Source of the DNA: Sedimentisphaera salicampi
GTDB taxonomy: Bacteria > Planctomycetota > Phycisphaerae > Sedimentisphaerales > Sedimentisphaeraceae
Assembly: GCF_002117005.1 (NCBI RefSeq)
Contig: NZ_CP021023.1
Span: 2,962,995 to 3,026,994 of the forward strand
Direction of reading: 5' to 3'
Length of the DNA stretch: 64,000 nt
This document shows, in pieces, positions 9,286 to 18,900 of the stretch; the first letter of the stretch is position 1, and each line of letters begins with the position of its first letter. The notes below the pieces were generated by a model. That model was not told where the DNA came from. It was given only the letters and a program-made list of their open reading frames with translations, and made no database searches. The position numbers and the translations under genes were made by a program.

Positions 9286-10104
9286 ATGATTCTTGAAAAC
9301 TTTCTCACTGAGATCAAGAAAACAACTGCCGATTTGTGGCATAAAGGATGGACTGAAGCCAACGGCGGGAATATCAGTGTCCGCGTTGATAAAGCCGTGC
9401 TCGAAGAGATAGACCCTGCCGCAGGTCAGTGGGTGGAGCTTCCCAAAAAGTGCCCTAAGATTGCAGGTGAAATTTTCTACGCCACAGGTACAGGCAAACA
9501 CCTCCGCAATGTTGAGCTTTCCCCTTCAGCCAACGGCGGCTTCATAGAAATTTCGCCTGATGGAGGCGCATATCGTACTTTGTGGGGATTTCAGGGCGGC
9601 TCAAAGCCCACCTCAGAGCTGCCGTCTCATCTCTTTACACATAATGAGGTTACAACAGACCAGCCCGGCAGTCCCCGAGTTCTGATTCACTGCCATACAC
9701 CTAATCTCATCGCCCTTTCTTATGCAATCAAGCTCGATTCAAACATTCTCAGCAAGCTGCTGTGGGTAATGCAGACTGAATGTCTTGTTGTGTTTCCCGA
9801 GGGCGTATCTTTCCTGCCGTGGCACGTACCGGGCACTAATCAAATAGGCGAGGAATCTGCGAAACTGCTCAAAAAGCGGCCGGTTCTTCTATGGGAGTAT
9901 CACGGCCTGCTTGTGATTGGAAGCAGCCTTGATGAGACCTTCGGCAGGATACACGTAGCCGAGAAGACGGTTGATATATTCTTTAAGGCGCGTTTATGTT
10001 CAGCAAAGCTGAACTATCTAAGCGATGAACAGCTTGAAAAGCTGCGTTCGCAGTTTGATTGCCGGATAGACCCTGAGATAATGAAAACTAAGCTCCCTTT
10101 TTGA
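9286..10104 (+). CDS. rhaD: Rhamnulose-1-phosphate aldolase
   Basis: 272-residue class II aldolase of the RhaD/FucA type. It splits L-rhamnulose 1-phosphate into dihydroxyacetone phosphate and L-lactaldehyde. The zinc site is visible: H135 and H137 in LIHCHTPN and H206 in EYHGLLV. The catalytic glutamate is E111 in PTSELPSH. The spacing matches the well-studied E. coli enzyme with a constant offset of six residues. The N-terminal ANGGNISVR (25-33) is the phosphate-binding loop of the family. It sits between rhaA and rhaB with 15-bp and 12-bp gaps, so translation is probably coupled. Confidence 0.97.
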   Translation: MILENFLTEIKKTTADLWHKGWTEANGGNISVRVDKAVLEEIDPAAGQWVELPKKCPKIAGEIFYATGTGKHLRNVELSPSANGGFIEISPDGGAYRTLWGFQGGSKPTSELPSHLFTHNEVTTDQPGSPRVLIHCHTPNLIALSYAIKLDSNILSKLLWVMQTECLVVFPEGVSFLPWHVPGTNQIGEESAKLLKKRPVLLWEYHGLLVIGSSLDETFGRIHVAEKTVDIFFKARLCSAKLNYLSDEQLEKLRSQFDCRIDPEIMKTKLPF

Positions 10105-10116
10105 TTAGAGGTTGTT

Positions 10117-11634
10117 ATGCAGGAAGTAATAGCGGTGCTGGATGTCGGCAAGACGAATAAAAAAATCGTTTTATTTGATAAGCGCCTTAATACTTTATCG
10201 GTAACCAAAAAGGCGTTTCCCGCTGTTGAGCAAAACGGCCTGCTTATTGAAACTCCCGATCAGGTTTTGAGTTGGCTGCTTGATTCCTTAAAGCTGTATT
10301 CACAGAAATACCATATTGCAGCAATTTCCATAGCAGCTCACGGAGCAGAGGCTGCGTTTCTGGATGAAAACGGGGATTTCACCGTTCCACCTCTAAGCTA
10401 CACCAACTCCTCGAGCCCGGGCATTATCGAAAACTTTTACCAGAGATTCGGCTCACGTGAACAGCTTCATATTTCCACTGCAACCCCCGAAGTGGGGGAT
10501 ATGGTAAATTTGGGCAAACTGGTGCATTTCGCTCAGCAGAAATTCCCCGAGCAGTTCAAAAGAACCAAACGCATCCTGCCATACCCCCAATACTTTGTTT
10601 ACAAGCTCACAGGAAAGGCGGTTGCAGAGCCCACTATGCTCGGATGCCATACGTATCTGCTCGACGCTCAAACAAGAGGATATTCTTCAGTGGTTGATGG
10701 GCTGGGCATTCGGGAAATGCTCCCGGAAAAAATTTCAAAATCATGGGATTCTCCGGGCAAGCTGCTTGAGGGGATCTCCCGTGAATATTCATTGCCCGAA
10801 AGCTGCGTTGTAACTTCTGGCATTCACGATTCCAACTCGAGCCTGCTGCCCTACATCTCCAGCAGTGAAGATGATTTTGTGCTCAATTCAACCGGCACAT
10901 GGTGTGTTGCGATGCGTCCCTCGCACAAGGTGGAACTTAGCGAAGACCAGATCGGAAAAATGATTTTTTACAACTTTGACGTGTTCAGCAATCCTGTCAA
11001 AACGAGCATATTTATGGGCGGGAAGGAATATCAATCATACGAAATGCTCTTCGAAAAGTTTAGCAATCAAAACAGCGGCTCACAGCCTGATGATGACGTT
11101 TATTTGAAGGTGCTTGAAGACGGTGATAAATTCATCCTGCCCTCAATCGTGCCGGGTACGGGAATTTTCGGAGAAAGCAAGGGGAGCGTTGTAGAGGCCG
11201 GAAGGGCGATAAACTATGAAAACCTTGCAGCAGACAACTGTCCGGACTTCTTCAAAGACCGCAAAACAGCGGAAGCAGTCTTAGCGTTGTCTATAGCGAT
11301 TCAGTCTTCCATTGCAATCAGGCATACCGGCTTTGCAGAAGGCGATAAGATATATGTGGAAGGCGGTTTTGCTGAAAACATTTCGTACCTCACTTTGCTC
11401 CAAAGGCTTTTGCCCAGCAGTGAGGTTTACACTACCTCGATGCCGCAGGCCTCATCAACAGGCGCAGCGATACTTGCCCTTGCAGCTATTGAAGGCATAG
11501 CTCCAGACGAGCTTGACATCAATATCAATTTCCAAACGAGGAGAGTGCCGCAGGATGATAAGCTTTATCTGGAAGGCTACCTGCAGAAATATCTCAGGCT
11601 TTTGGAAAATTCCCAGCAGGGGGGAGCTGAATAA
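10117..11634 (+). CDS. rhaB: Rhamnulokinase (FGGY carbohydrate kinase)
   Basis: 505 residues. An FGGY-type sugar kinase with the N-terminal phosphate motif VLDVGKTNKK (8-17), a second actin-like domain with LNSTGTWCVAM and the C-terminal YVEGGFAEN plus ASSTGAAILA nucleotide-binding region. Its place between the rhamnulose-1-phosphate aldolase and the permease makes L-rhamnulose the expected substrate, giving rhamnulose 1-phosphate for RhaD. Sequence alone would allow other deoxy-ketoses (FGGY kinases vary), so the substrate rests on context. The start ATG follows GAGGTTGTT. Confidence 0.93.
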   Translation: MQEVIAVLDVGKTNKKIVLFDKRLNTLSVTKKAFPAVEQNGLLIETPDQVLSWLLDSLKLYSQKYHIAAISIAAHGAEAAFLDENGDFTVPPLSYTNSSSPGIIENFYQRFGSREQLHISTATPEVGDMVNLGKLVHFAQQKFPEQFKRTKRILPYPQYFVYKLTGKAVAEPTMLGCHTYLLDAQTRGYSSVVDGLGIREMLPEKISKSWDSPGKLLEGISREYSLPESCVVTSGIHDSNSSLLPYISSSEDDFVLNSTGTWCVAMRPSHKVELSEDQIGKMIFYNFDVFSNPVKTSIFMGGKEYQSYEMLFEKFSNQNSGSQPDDDVYLKVLEDGDKFILPSIVPGTGIFGESKGSVVEAGRAINYENLAADNCPDFFKDRKTAEAVLALSIAIQSSIAIRHTGFAEGDKIYVEGGFAENISYLTLLQRLLPSSEVYTTSMPQASSTGAAILALAAIEGIAPDELDININFQTRRVPQDDKLYLEGYLQKYLRLLENSQQGGAE

Positions 11635-11752
11635 TGATGGAAGCATAAGCTTGTTATTCCCCGTCTTCGGCAGGACAGCCGGTGCTGTTGATAAAACCCA
11701 AAGCTGATAATTGCAAATGCAAACTGAATATAAAGCGTTTAGGAGAAGATAA

Positions 11753-13210
11753 GTGGAACAGAAAGATTTAGATAATGTAACCGAGGCTGCTCAAACGCCG
11801 GTTCCATCCAACGAATACGAAAGAGAACCTGTGCCCAAAAGTTCCCTGCTCAAATTCAGGGATTTTATCGGGATGTACGCAGGCGAGCATTGCGCAGGCA
11901 CCGAGATTATGCTCGGGCCGCTTTTTGTAGCGGCGGGTGTGAGTGCGGGCGATCTTGTTTTGGGGCTGATTGTGGGGAATTTGCTCGCAGTTTTGAGCTG
12001 GATCTTCCTGTGCGCTCTTATCGCCACAAGATCCAGGCTAACCCTGTACTACCAGCTCGAGAAGATATGCGGCAGAAAGCTCGTTACGATTTACAATCTC
12101 GCTAACGGAATAATGTTCTGCTTTCTCGCTGGTGCAATGATTACAGTATCAGCCACAGCTATTGGTGTGTGGTTCAAGTTTCCAATGCCCGGGCTAAACG
12201 ATATATATCCAAACAGTGCCGGCTGGGTGGCTGCTGTGCTTGCAGTTGGGATTTTGATCTCCCTCGTGGCTGCTTTCGGATATAAGCAGGTTGCCAAATT
12301 TGCAAACATCTCAGCCCCTTGGATGGTGCTGGTGTTTGCTGCATTCGGGATTATCGGCATAAAGCAGTTCATCAATGTAACCGGGGCAGAAATAAGCTCC
12401 TTTGCTGATTTCTGGCAACTTGCTGAAACCCGTATCTGGAAGGGCGGTGAGCCTCTGCCCGGACAGGTTAAGTTTACATTCTGGCATGTAACATTTTTCG
12501 CATGGTTCTGCAATATGGCTATGCACATTGGTATGAGCGATTTGTCCGTACTCAGATACGCCAAAAAGCCATGGTACGCAGCGGCCTCAGCTTCGGGTAT
12601 GTATATCGGGCACTTTATGGCATGGATATCCGCCTCCGCCCTCTACGCATATCAGCTCCACCTCGACCCTTCAAATACTGATGTTCTCCCGGGCCCGATG
12701 GCATACAGGGCAGCAGGGCTTGCGGGCATTATATGCGTGATTATAGCAGGCTGGACAACAGCAAATCCCACAATCTATCGCGCAGGCCTTGCTTTTCAGG
12801 CTGTAATGCCGAAGGCTTCGCGTTTCAAGGTTACTTTTGCCACAGGCCTGCTCGCAACAGCAGCAGGTTTGTTTCCTGCAATCGCTATGAAACTGCTTGA
12901 TTTCGTTGCTCTCTACGGCTTGATACTGATGCCTATGGGCGCGGTTATATTTGTTGATTTCTGGTGGATGAAAAAGCTCGGGCTGAAGAGGAATTTTGCC
13001 CAGCTGTGCAGGAAAAGCTTCAATATGGCCGCCGGCATAACGTGGTTTGCCGCAGTTGCAATCTGCCTTGTTCTGGTGAAATTTGCAAATATTCAGATAT
13101 TCTTCGTTGGCCTCCCGGGCTGGTTTATTGCTGCGGGATTGTATATCCTATTAAGCAAAGTGTATCAAAGAAACGCATATATCCCTTCAACCTCAAAGGA
13201 GGCTGAGTAA
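11753..13210 (+). CDS. NCS1-type (purine-cytosine-permease-like) transporter, probable rhamnose importer
   Basis: 485 residues starting at a GTG codon with AGGAGAAG 7 bp upstream. About twelve hydrophobic segments are visible between residues 40 and 475, with the family-like N-terminal motif GEHCAGTEIMLGP. The cytoplasmic N-terminus is rich in charged residues. The protein resembles the nucleobase:cation symporter 1 superfamily rather than RhaT, ABC or MFS sugar carriers. Its position directly after rhaADB strongly suggests that it imports rhamnose or a rhamnose-containing product. Nothing in the operon concerns nucleobases. Substrate is inference. Its stop overlaps the ATG of the next small gene by one base. 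Confidence 0.82.
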   Translation: MEQKDLDNVTEAAQTPVPSNEYEREPVPKSSLLKFRDFIGMYAGEHCAGTEIMLGPLFVAAGVSAGDLVLGLIVGNLLAVLSWIFLCALIATRSRLTLYYQLEKICGRKLVTIYNLANGIMFCFLAGAMITVSATAIGVWFKFPMPGLNDIYPNSAGWVAAVLAVGILISLVAAFGYKQVAKFANISAPWMVLVFAAFGIIGIKQFINVTGAEISSFADFWQLAETRIWKGGEPLPGQVKFTFWHVTFFAWFCNMAMHIGMSDLSVLRYAKKPWYAAASASGMYIGHFMAWISASALYAYQLHLDPSNTDVLPGPMAYRAAGLAGIICVIIAGWTTANPTIYRAGLAFQAVMPKASRFKVTFATGLLATAAGLFPAIAMKLLDFVALYGLILMPMGAVIFVDFWWMKKLGLKRNFAQLCRKSFNMAAGITWFAAVAICLVLVKFANIQIFFVGLPGWFIAAGLYILLSKVYQRNAYIPSTSKEAE

Positions 13211-13380
13211 TGACTGTAATACTAAAGATTATATCTTTCAGCTCGCTTTTTATGCTGATTGTTCCGGCTGTTATGTTCTTTGCCGGGAGGATCGAACTTG
13301 AGCAGATGAAAACGGTTATGTTCATTGCAACAGTGCTTTGGTTTTTAACTGCTTCACCTTGGATGTGGAAAGAGGATTAG
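13210..13380 (+). CDS. 56-residue membrane protein, partner of the permease
   Basis: The ATG at 13210 shares its A with the TAA of the permease gene (TAATG), and the frame closes with TAG at 13380. The product starts MTVILKIISFSSLFMLIVP and ends WFLTASPWMWKED. It has two hydrophobic helices (about residues 5-25 and 35-50) separated by a short charged loop (GRIELEQMK). Translational coupling to the transporter and the length suggest a small accessory subunit of the permease. I know no named family for it. Confidence 0.75.
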   Translation: MTVILKIISFSSLFMLIVPAVMFFAGRIELEQMKTVMFIATVLWFLTASPWMWKED

Positions 13381-13544
13381 ATAGAAGCCCTGAGTCTGCT
13401 GCTGTTGATATGCTGAGCTGCTGAACAGGTTGTTCGTGCCTGATTGCGCCTTGCTAAAGCCTATTGTATGCTTGACCATAATCTGTTTTTGGGTATATAA
13501 GACATGTGCATTTAACCTGAACAATAAGCAAGGAGCACAGTTAG

Positions 13545-14510
13545 ATGGGTTCGATAGAGAATCAGTATCATTACCTCCCTATTAATGATAAGTCCATAAG
13601 CTGGGATATTTATCTTACCGGCATAGGTGAGGCAACTATATCGGCTGGCTCGGCGTATCCTCCCTGCGGCCATCCAGACCTCTATAATTTCAATTGGGAG
13701 TCTGGCAGGGTACTTCCTGAGTATCAGATTGTCTTTATCTCTCAGGGCAGGGGAGTTTTTGAGTCTTCAGCTGCAGGTCAAGCCGAGGTGGTGCCCGGGA
13801 CAATGCTGATTTTGTTTCCGGAGGTGTGGCATAGGTACAGGCCGCTGAGAGACACAGGCTGGAAGGAGAACTGGATCAGCATCAACGGTGAATACCTATA
13901 CAAGCTTGCAAACCGCAATTATATCTCCCCGGGGAATTCCGTTCTGCATTTAGAAACCTCTGATGAGATTGTGAAAATCTATGAGAGGATGTGGGAAGTT
14001 CTCGCCGGCCAGCAGATGCAGAATTCCTACAGATTATCCGCCATGGCCATGGAGATACTGTCTTTCAGCATAGACCATAAGGATGAGTTTTCACCGGCGG
14101 ATGAATTCATCAGGACAGTTGGAGGGGATAAGAATGTGTTCAAAGACCGGCTCCTCTCAGAAGCAATGCACTACATCTGGAGCCATAGCCACAGGAATAT
14201 GTCCGTGGATGATGTGGCAGCTAATCTTCCCGTAACACGCAGGACTCTTGAAAGAAAATTCGATTCCCTGCTGGGAACTTCTATAGGCAAACAGATCAAT
14301 TACTGCCGTGTGGAGCGTGCAAAGAAAATGCTCAGAAGCACCACACTTCCTGTATCTCATATTGCTCTGGCTGCCGGCTTTTCAGGGGCGGATAGGATGT
14401 GCAAGGTGTTCCATAAATATCTCAGCCAAACACCTGGCGAATTCCGAATCGCCGCCCGCTCCCCCGGAACTCACCGGCAAAATGATTCACAGCAAAACAA
14501 GTACAGCTGA
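13545..14510 (+). CDS. AraC/XylS-family transcriptional regulator with cupin sensor domain
   Basis: 321 residues. The N-terminal half (about 20-170) is a sugar-binding cupin-like domain with the SQGRGVFES and PGTMLILFPEVWHRYRP segments typical of AraC_binding proteins. The C-terminal half (about 205-307) has both helix-turn-helix units: MSVDDVAANLPVTRRTLERKF and LPVSHIALAAGFSGADRMCKVF, followed by the family ending QTPGEFR. ATG at 13545 after AAGGAGCAC. It follows the rhamnose operon by 165 bp and probably has its own promoter (TTGACC then TATATAAG near 13470-13502). It is the best local candidate for a rhamnose-responsive activator acting on the 21-bp repeats near 7.8 kb and perhaps elsewhere in this window; this link is inference. 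Confidence 0.92.
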   Translation: MGSIENQYHYLPINDKSISWDIYLTGIGEATISAGSAYPPCGHPDLYNFNWESGRVLPEYQIVFISQGRGVFESSAAGQAEVVPGTMLILFPEVWHRYRPLRDTGWKENWISINGEYLYKLANRNYISPGNSVLHLETSDEIVKIYERMWEVLAGQQMQNSYRLSAMAMEILSFSIDHKDEFSPADEFIRTVGGDKNVFKDRLLSEAMHYIWSHSHRNMSVDDVAANLPVTRRTLERKFDSLLGTSIGKQINYCRVERAKKMLRSTTLPVSHIALAAGFSGADRMCKVFHKYLSQTPGEFRIAARSPGTHRQNDSQQNKYS

Positions 14511-14604
14511 AGATATTGATCCCATCTTACTCAGTGATATAGTATAAAGTGTTTAGGCAGTTTTTCTCTGCGAAGCCTTATATTTGCTGAGCGCTACGCT
14601 TTGA

Positions 14605-16935
14605 TTACCAGTACGCAGAGTCAACGGGCATACCTGAATTTATCAGCACAGAAATGCTTTCCATCCCCTCAGGACTCAGATTAAGCTCAACATCTCCCGG
14701 CCTTTCCCCGCCGCGGATGTAGTACAGCATTTTGCCGTTAAACGTCTTCTTGGTCATTTTACCGTAGCGGCTTATATCGCCCTGATTCCCGTTTTCAATG
14801 CCTATAATCTCAGCGGGGCCTTCAATTGAGGCCTCGATTTCAATCTCAGCATCTTCTACAGGATAACCATCCTCGTCAACAACGTATATTTCCACGTGTA
14901 CCACGTTTCTTCCATCAAGGACAAGCTTTTTCTCTACTATATTGGGAACTATCCTTGCAGGCTCTCCGGGGATATTGTAAACAGCCTGAGCCACATCAAC
15001 CCTAGCCCTTTTTCCTATAGCCCGGAAATCTTCGCCTTCAGGATTTCTTATCATTATCCGTTTTGATTCGGGCACTTCAAAATTCCCGAGGCTCTTTTCC
15101 CCTTGGAAAAGCTCAACATTCTCGCAGTTCGAATAGCTCACGATATGCCCTTCGTCGTTTTGGTAAAGGTGAACAAACGGATCTTCTTCCCAATACGCCT
15201 TTTGTCTGTAGTAGGCAGGTTTTGCAAAGCCTGCAAGGTCGAGCAGGCCGCAGCGGGCTCCTCGTGAATGAGTTCCGTTGTTCTCGTTATACCATTTTCC
15301 TGCCTCGCCGAGGTAGTCAATCCCTGTCCAGAGGAATTGAGAGGAGATATATTCGTTATTTTTAACAGCCAGCCAAGGCTGAAGCCCTTTGCCGTTCTCG
15401 CTGCCAGTGAAGATCTTATACGGATACCTCTTATGCACGTCTTCGTAAAGCTTTTCCTTATAGTTGAAGCCGATAACATCAAGATAATCCATAAACACGT
15501 TCGCCTCCGGCCCTGCGCAGGCCGCTGTAACAGGGCGGGTAAGGTCGTGGTCTTTAACTATTTCTCTGAGCTTTATGGCTTCAGGGATTAAATCCATCTC
15601 TCCCGGAGGGAAGGGGTCGTTGGGGTAGTCGATTTCATTTCCTATGCTCCAGAGGATTATTGAAGGGTGGTTTCTGTCTCTAAGGAGCATATCGGTAAGG
15701 TCTTTCTCTGCCCATTCTTCGTAATGTTCGTGGTAGCCCTCGCGTTCGTATTTGGTCTGATTCCAGCCGTCAACCCATTTGCGCTTGCCTTCATACCACT
15801 CATCAAAGGCCTCGTTCATCACGAGAAACCCCATCTCATCGCACAGGTCGTAGAGGTGCGGGTCGTGGGGGTTGTGGCTCATCCGAATAGCGTTGCAGCC
15901 GCCGTCTTTGAGCTTTTGAAGCCTCCTTCGCCAAACCGGCTTGGGAACCGCTGTGCCCAAAGCTCCTGCTCCGTCGTGCAGGCAGACGCCTTTTATAAGC
16001 ATCGGTTCGCCGTTGAGAAAGAAGCCTTCATTGCTGTCGAAGCGGAAATCTCTAACACCGAAGGGCGTGTAATATTCATCCACCACCTCTTCTCCGCGGG
16101 TTACGATTGTTTTTAAGGCATACATCTTCGGATATTTAGTGTTCCAGAGCTCGGGGGATTTCAGCCTCAAATTCAGATTTAATGTTTTCTCGCCCGGCTC
16201 AAAATCAACAAAACGTTTTTCTCTAGCGCGTACGTCGTCCCGTTTATCTATAATCTGGTTTTCAACACCAACCTTCTGCGTTTCCTCTGAGCTGTTTACC
16301 AGCTTCACCTCCGCCTTAACATCTGCATATTTATCAGTTATCTCAGGTGTTGTTACATAAGTCCCCCAGAGCTTGGTATGCACCTTGTCTGTCTTAACGA
16401 GGTAAACATCTCGGTTTATCCCTGTTCCCGTGTACCACCGGCAGTCTGCGTAGTCGCTGTGGTCTATTCTGACGGCGATTACATTCGTATTCTCCCGCCC
16501 GAATTGGAGGTAGTCTGTGATGTCGTATGCGAACGAAATAAAGCCGTTCGGTCTTTCGCCCAGCAGTTTTCCGTTGCACCAGACCTTGCTGTTGCAGTAA
16601 GCACCGTTGAAAAGTATCTTAAAGCTCTCGTTCTGCCATTGGCGCGAAAGCTCAAAGCTCTTGCGATACCAGCAGACCCCGCCCGGCAGATAAGCCTGGC
16701 AGCTCGGATTTTCTTTGCTGAATTCCTTTTCAACGCCCATATCGTGCGGAAGTTGAACGTCCCGCCAGTCTGAATCGTCTAAATTATTCTGATAATACCG
16801 GCTGCTGTCGTTCTCTTTGAATTTCCAGCCGTCGTTGAAGAGCCTGAACCTCTCATCAGGCTGAAAGCTTGTTATCTCAAAGCCGAAAACGGCTGAATAA
16901 GTAAGCAGAAATGCTAAGAATACGGTTTTCTTCAT
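14605..16935 (-). CDS. GH2 beta-galactosidase-like enzyme, secreted
   Basis: 776 residues with a signal peptide (residues 1-18). The GH2 order is complete: sandwich domain (WRDVQLPHD at 57-65, FNGAYCNSKVWCNG at 109-122), immunoglobulin-like domain, and TIM barrel from GFFLNGEPMLIKG. Acid/base is E434 in WSIGNEIDYP and nucleophile E513 in FTGSEN. The conserved RMSHNPHDP is at 351-359. A short beta-sandwich domain (about 690-776) ends the protein. It is typical of LacZ-like beta-galactosidases and distinct from the three larger GH2 paralogues in this window. It is the last gene of a minus-strand run behind prmC and coaB (23-bp gap), an unusual place for a catabolic enzyme. Confidence 0.88.
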   Translation of the reverse strand: MKKTVFLAFLLTYSAVFGFEITSFQPDERFRLFNDGWKFKENDSSRYYQNNLDDSDWRDVQLPHDMGVEKEFSKENPSCQAYLPGGVCWYRKSFELSRQWQNESFKILFNGAYCNSKVWCNGKLLGERPNGFISFAYDITDYLQFGRENTNVIAVRIDHSDYADCRWYTGTGINRDVYLVKTDKVHTKLWGTYVTTPEITDKYADVKAEVKLVNSSEETQKVGVENQIIDKRDDVRAREKRFVDFEPGEKTLNLNLRLKSPELWNTKYPKMYALKTIVTRGEEVVDEYYTPFGVRDFRFDSNEGFFLNGEPMLIKGVCLHDGAGALGTAVPKPVWRRRLQKLKDGGCNAIRMSHNPHDPHLYDLCDEMGFLVMNEAFDEWYEGKRKWVDGWNQTKYEREGYHEHYEEWAEKDLTDMLLRDRNHPSIILWSIGNEIDYPNDPFPPGEMDLIPEAIKLREIVKDHDLTRPVTAACAGPEANVFMDYLDVIGFNYKEKLYEDVHKRYPYKIFTGSENGKGLQPWLAVKNNEYISSQFLWTGIDYLGEAGKWYNENNGTHSRGARCGLLDLAGFAKPAYYRQKAYWEEDPFVHLYQNDEGHIVSYSNCENVELFQGEKSLGNFEVPESKRIMIRNPEGEDFRAIGKRARVDVAQAVYNIPGEPARIVPNIVEKKLVLDGRNVVHVEIYVVDEDGYPVEDAEIEIEASIEGPAEIIGIENGNQGDISRYGKMTKKTFNGKMLYYIRGGERPGDVELNLSPEGMESISVLINSGMPVDSAYW

Positions 16936-16958
16936 TTTGATTCTCCGAGTCTAAAAAT

Positions 16959-17600
16959 TTAAGTGCTTTCACCAGTTTTTTCAGAGTGAATTCTATCCGC
17001 CATTCGAATTATTTCAACAGCAGTTTCGCTTTTGTGTCTCTCAGGCCTGTTGAGCCATTCCCCGCCGGACTGTTTTATGTAAATATGCGAGCATTCCTGC
17101 GATATTGCAGAGGGTGAATTTGCAACGATTATATCCATTTTTTTCCGCTGCATCTTTTCATCTGCCTTTTCCAGCAGGCTCTCGTCTTCAAGGGCAAATC
17201 CCACAATTATCTGTCCGTTTTTGTTATCCCCTGCCCACTGCAGGATATCGGGCGTTTTATGGAAAGTCAGTTCAATTTCTTCGCTGGACTTTTTGATTTT
17301 CTTTTCAGCATACCTCTCGGGACGGTAGTCTGATACTGCCGCCGCCATTATAAGGCAGTCGCAAGAGGCAAACTCATTCTTAACCGCTTCGAACATCTCT
17401 TCAGCGCTTACAATGCTGATAAGCTCTGCTCCTTTGGGGTGAGCTATGGATGTAGGGGCGGATATCAGCTTTACGCTGTGTCCGCGTTCTACAGCTGCAG
17501 CAGCTGCTGCATAGCCCATCTTCCCTGTGCTGGCGTTTGTTATATACCTCACAGGGTCTATATACTCCCTCGTTCCTCCCGCAGTTACAAGTACCCGCAT
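16959..17600 (-). CDS. coaB: Phosphopantothenate-cysteine ligase, stand-alone CoaB
   Basis: 213 residues from the ATG at 17600, preceded by CGGAG; an in-frame extension to 17666 would overlap prmC and lacks family similarity. MRVLVTAGGTREYIDPVRYI with NASTGKMGYA is the CoaB nucleotide-binding start. AAAVSDYRP, then KIKK and FALEDE are the usual later motifs. It joins cysteine to 4'-phosphopantothenate in coenzyme A synthesis. The CoaC decarboxylase half, normally fused in front, is absent, so this is the split form. It sits 25 bp after prmC. Confidence 0.9.
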   Translation of the reverse strand: MRVLVTAGGTREYIDPVRYITNASTGKMGYAAAAAAVERGHSVKLISAPTSIAHPKGAELISIVSAEEMFEAVKNEFASCDCLIMAAAVSDYRPERYAEKKIKKSSEEIELTFHKTPDILQWAGDNKNGQIIVGFALEDESLLEKADEKMQRKKMDIIVANSPSAISQECSHIYIKQSGGEWLNRPERHKSETAVEIIRMADRIHSEKTGEST

Positions 17601-17625
17601 TTTTATGCTCCGCAGTAAAATGGCA

Positions 17626-18477
17626 TTACTGTTTATATATCCTGGCAATGCGGGGATTTCCCGCAAAGTCGTTTTCTATGCTGATATTATAGCCCTTCTG
17701 CTCAAAAATCGGCTTTATCTTTTCTCCCTGAGTGCCGCCTATCTCAAGCAGAATAAGCGAATCGGGAAGTATGAATTTTTCTGCTTCCTCCGAGATTATT
17801 CTGTAGTAGTCCAGTCCCTCTTCGCCTGCGAGCAGAGCCTCCGACGGCTCAAAATCTCTTATAGACCTGCTGAGCTGCTGATATTCACTTTCAGACACGT
17901 AAGGCGGATTGGAGATGATTAGATCGTATTTTTCTCCCTCTTCCAGCCCTGCAAACATATCAGACTGTTTTATCTTTGCCCTTTCAGCGAGTTTGAGGCG
18001 TTGCAAATTATCTCCAGCGCAGCTGAGAGCTCCATCGCTTTTATCAGCGCACACACCGCTGCATTTATCGCAGTTTTTGAGGATTGCCGCTGTGATGCAC
18101 CCGCTCCCGCAGCCAAGATCAAGAAATCTCGCACCTTCGCCGCGCTGCCTTAGAAACTCGATCCCACGTTCTGTGAGGTCTTCTGTTTCAGGCCTCGGGA
18201 TGAGGCATTTGCCGTTTAGGGTTATTTCAAGGCTGTAGAAAGTGGTTTTGCCTATGATGTATTCCACCGGCATCCCCTCAGCGGCCTTTCGTATCTTGGC
18301 TCTAAGCTCTGAGAGTTTGTCTTGAGCCACAGGACGTGTTATATAAAGCTCTATCCTCTCTCTGCCCAGCACTTCAGAAATAAGCATCTCTGATTTGAGG
18401 CGCGGATTATCAGCTCCAGCCTTGCCGAGATAATCGGTTACCCAGTCCAAGAGTTTAGTGGTCGTCCATTCGGTCAT
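17626..18477 (-). CDS. prmC: Release factor glutamine N5-methyltransferase
   Basis: 283 residues. The N-terminal helical domain (1-90) is followed by an SAM-binding Rossmann domain with FLDLGCGSGC (118-127). The catalytic NPPY motif is at 190-193 (ISNPPYVSESE), and IPRPETE (93-99) is the family signature. It methylates the GGQ glutamine of peptide release factors. First gene of the minus-strand run prmC-coaB-GH2. Length and motifs are ordinary. Confidence 0.95.
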   Translation of the reverse strand: MTEWTTTKLLDWVTDYLGKAGADNPRLKSEMLISEVLGRERIELYITRPVAQDKLSELRAKIRKAAEGMPVEYIIGKTTFYSLEITLNGKCLIPRPETEDLTERGIEFLRQRGEGARFLDLGCGSGCITAAILKNCDKCSGVCADKSDGALSCAGDNLQRLKLAERAKIKQSDMFAGLEEGEKYDLIISNPPYVSESEYQQLSRSIRDFEPSEALLAGEEGLDYYRIISEEAEKFILPDSLILLEIGGTQGEKIKPIFEQKGYNISIENDFAGNPRIARIYKQ

Positions 18478-18900
18478 TAAAATACCTGCTTTGTGTGCAT
18501 TTTGCTGTTTAAGAACAATAAATCTATCTTACACTCAGCCACTGTTTTTGCAACTAAACGCTTGTATTTCAGCAGGGAATATGGTTCAAGTTTTTGGATG
18601 AAATCCACGTAAACGCAGGCAGAGCGAACATGGGAATGGAATTCGGAGAAGCAAAAACTGTATGCTTGAGAAAATATAACGCCGGAAAAGCTTGTAATAC
18701 AGGCGAAACTTATTAGATTTGCTGAAAGGCCTTTATGGCCGAAAAAATCAGAGAATTAGCACAAGCGGTCTCTACTCCTGCATATATTGTTCTCTTGCGA
18801 AACGGCAAACCAAATCTCCTGCGCAGGTTCACTTTCGAGGACTTCAAATCCCGTCTTTCATAAAAGAACACTTAATTTTACGCTCTTTGTTCCTTCTTTT
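18478..18900. other. Non-coding stretch, no recognised gene
   Basis: Between prmC (minus) and the conserved element at 18901 I find no convincing gene, tRNA or terminator. A short GGCC-TTTAT-GGCC hairpin lies near 18727-18739. The base composition becomes AT-rich towards the 19-kb operon. The promoter of prmC should lie at its left end. Confidence 0.6.

Noticed and set aside
12091-12564. 157-codon minus-strand frame opposite the NCS1 permease
   Set aside because: Antisense shadow with no start signal and no family motifs.
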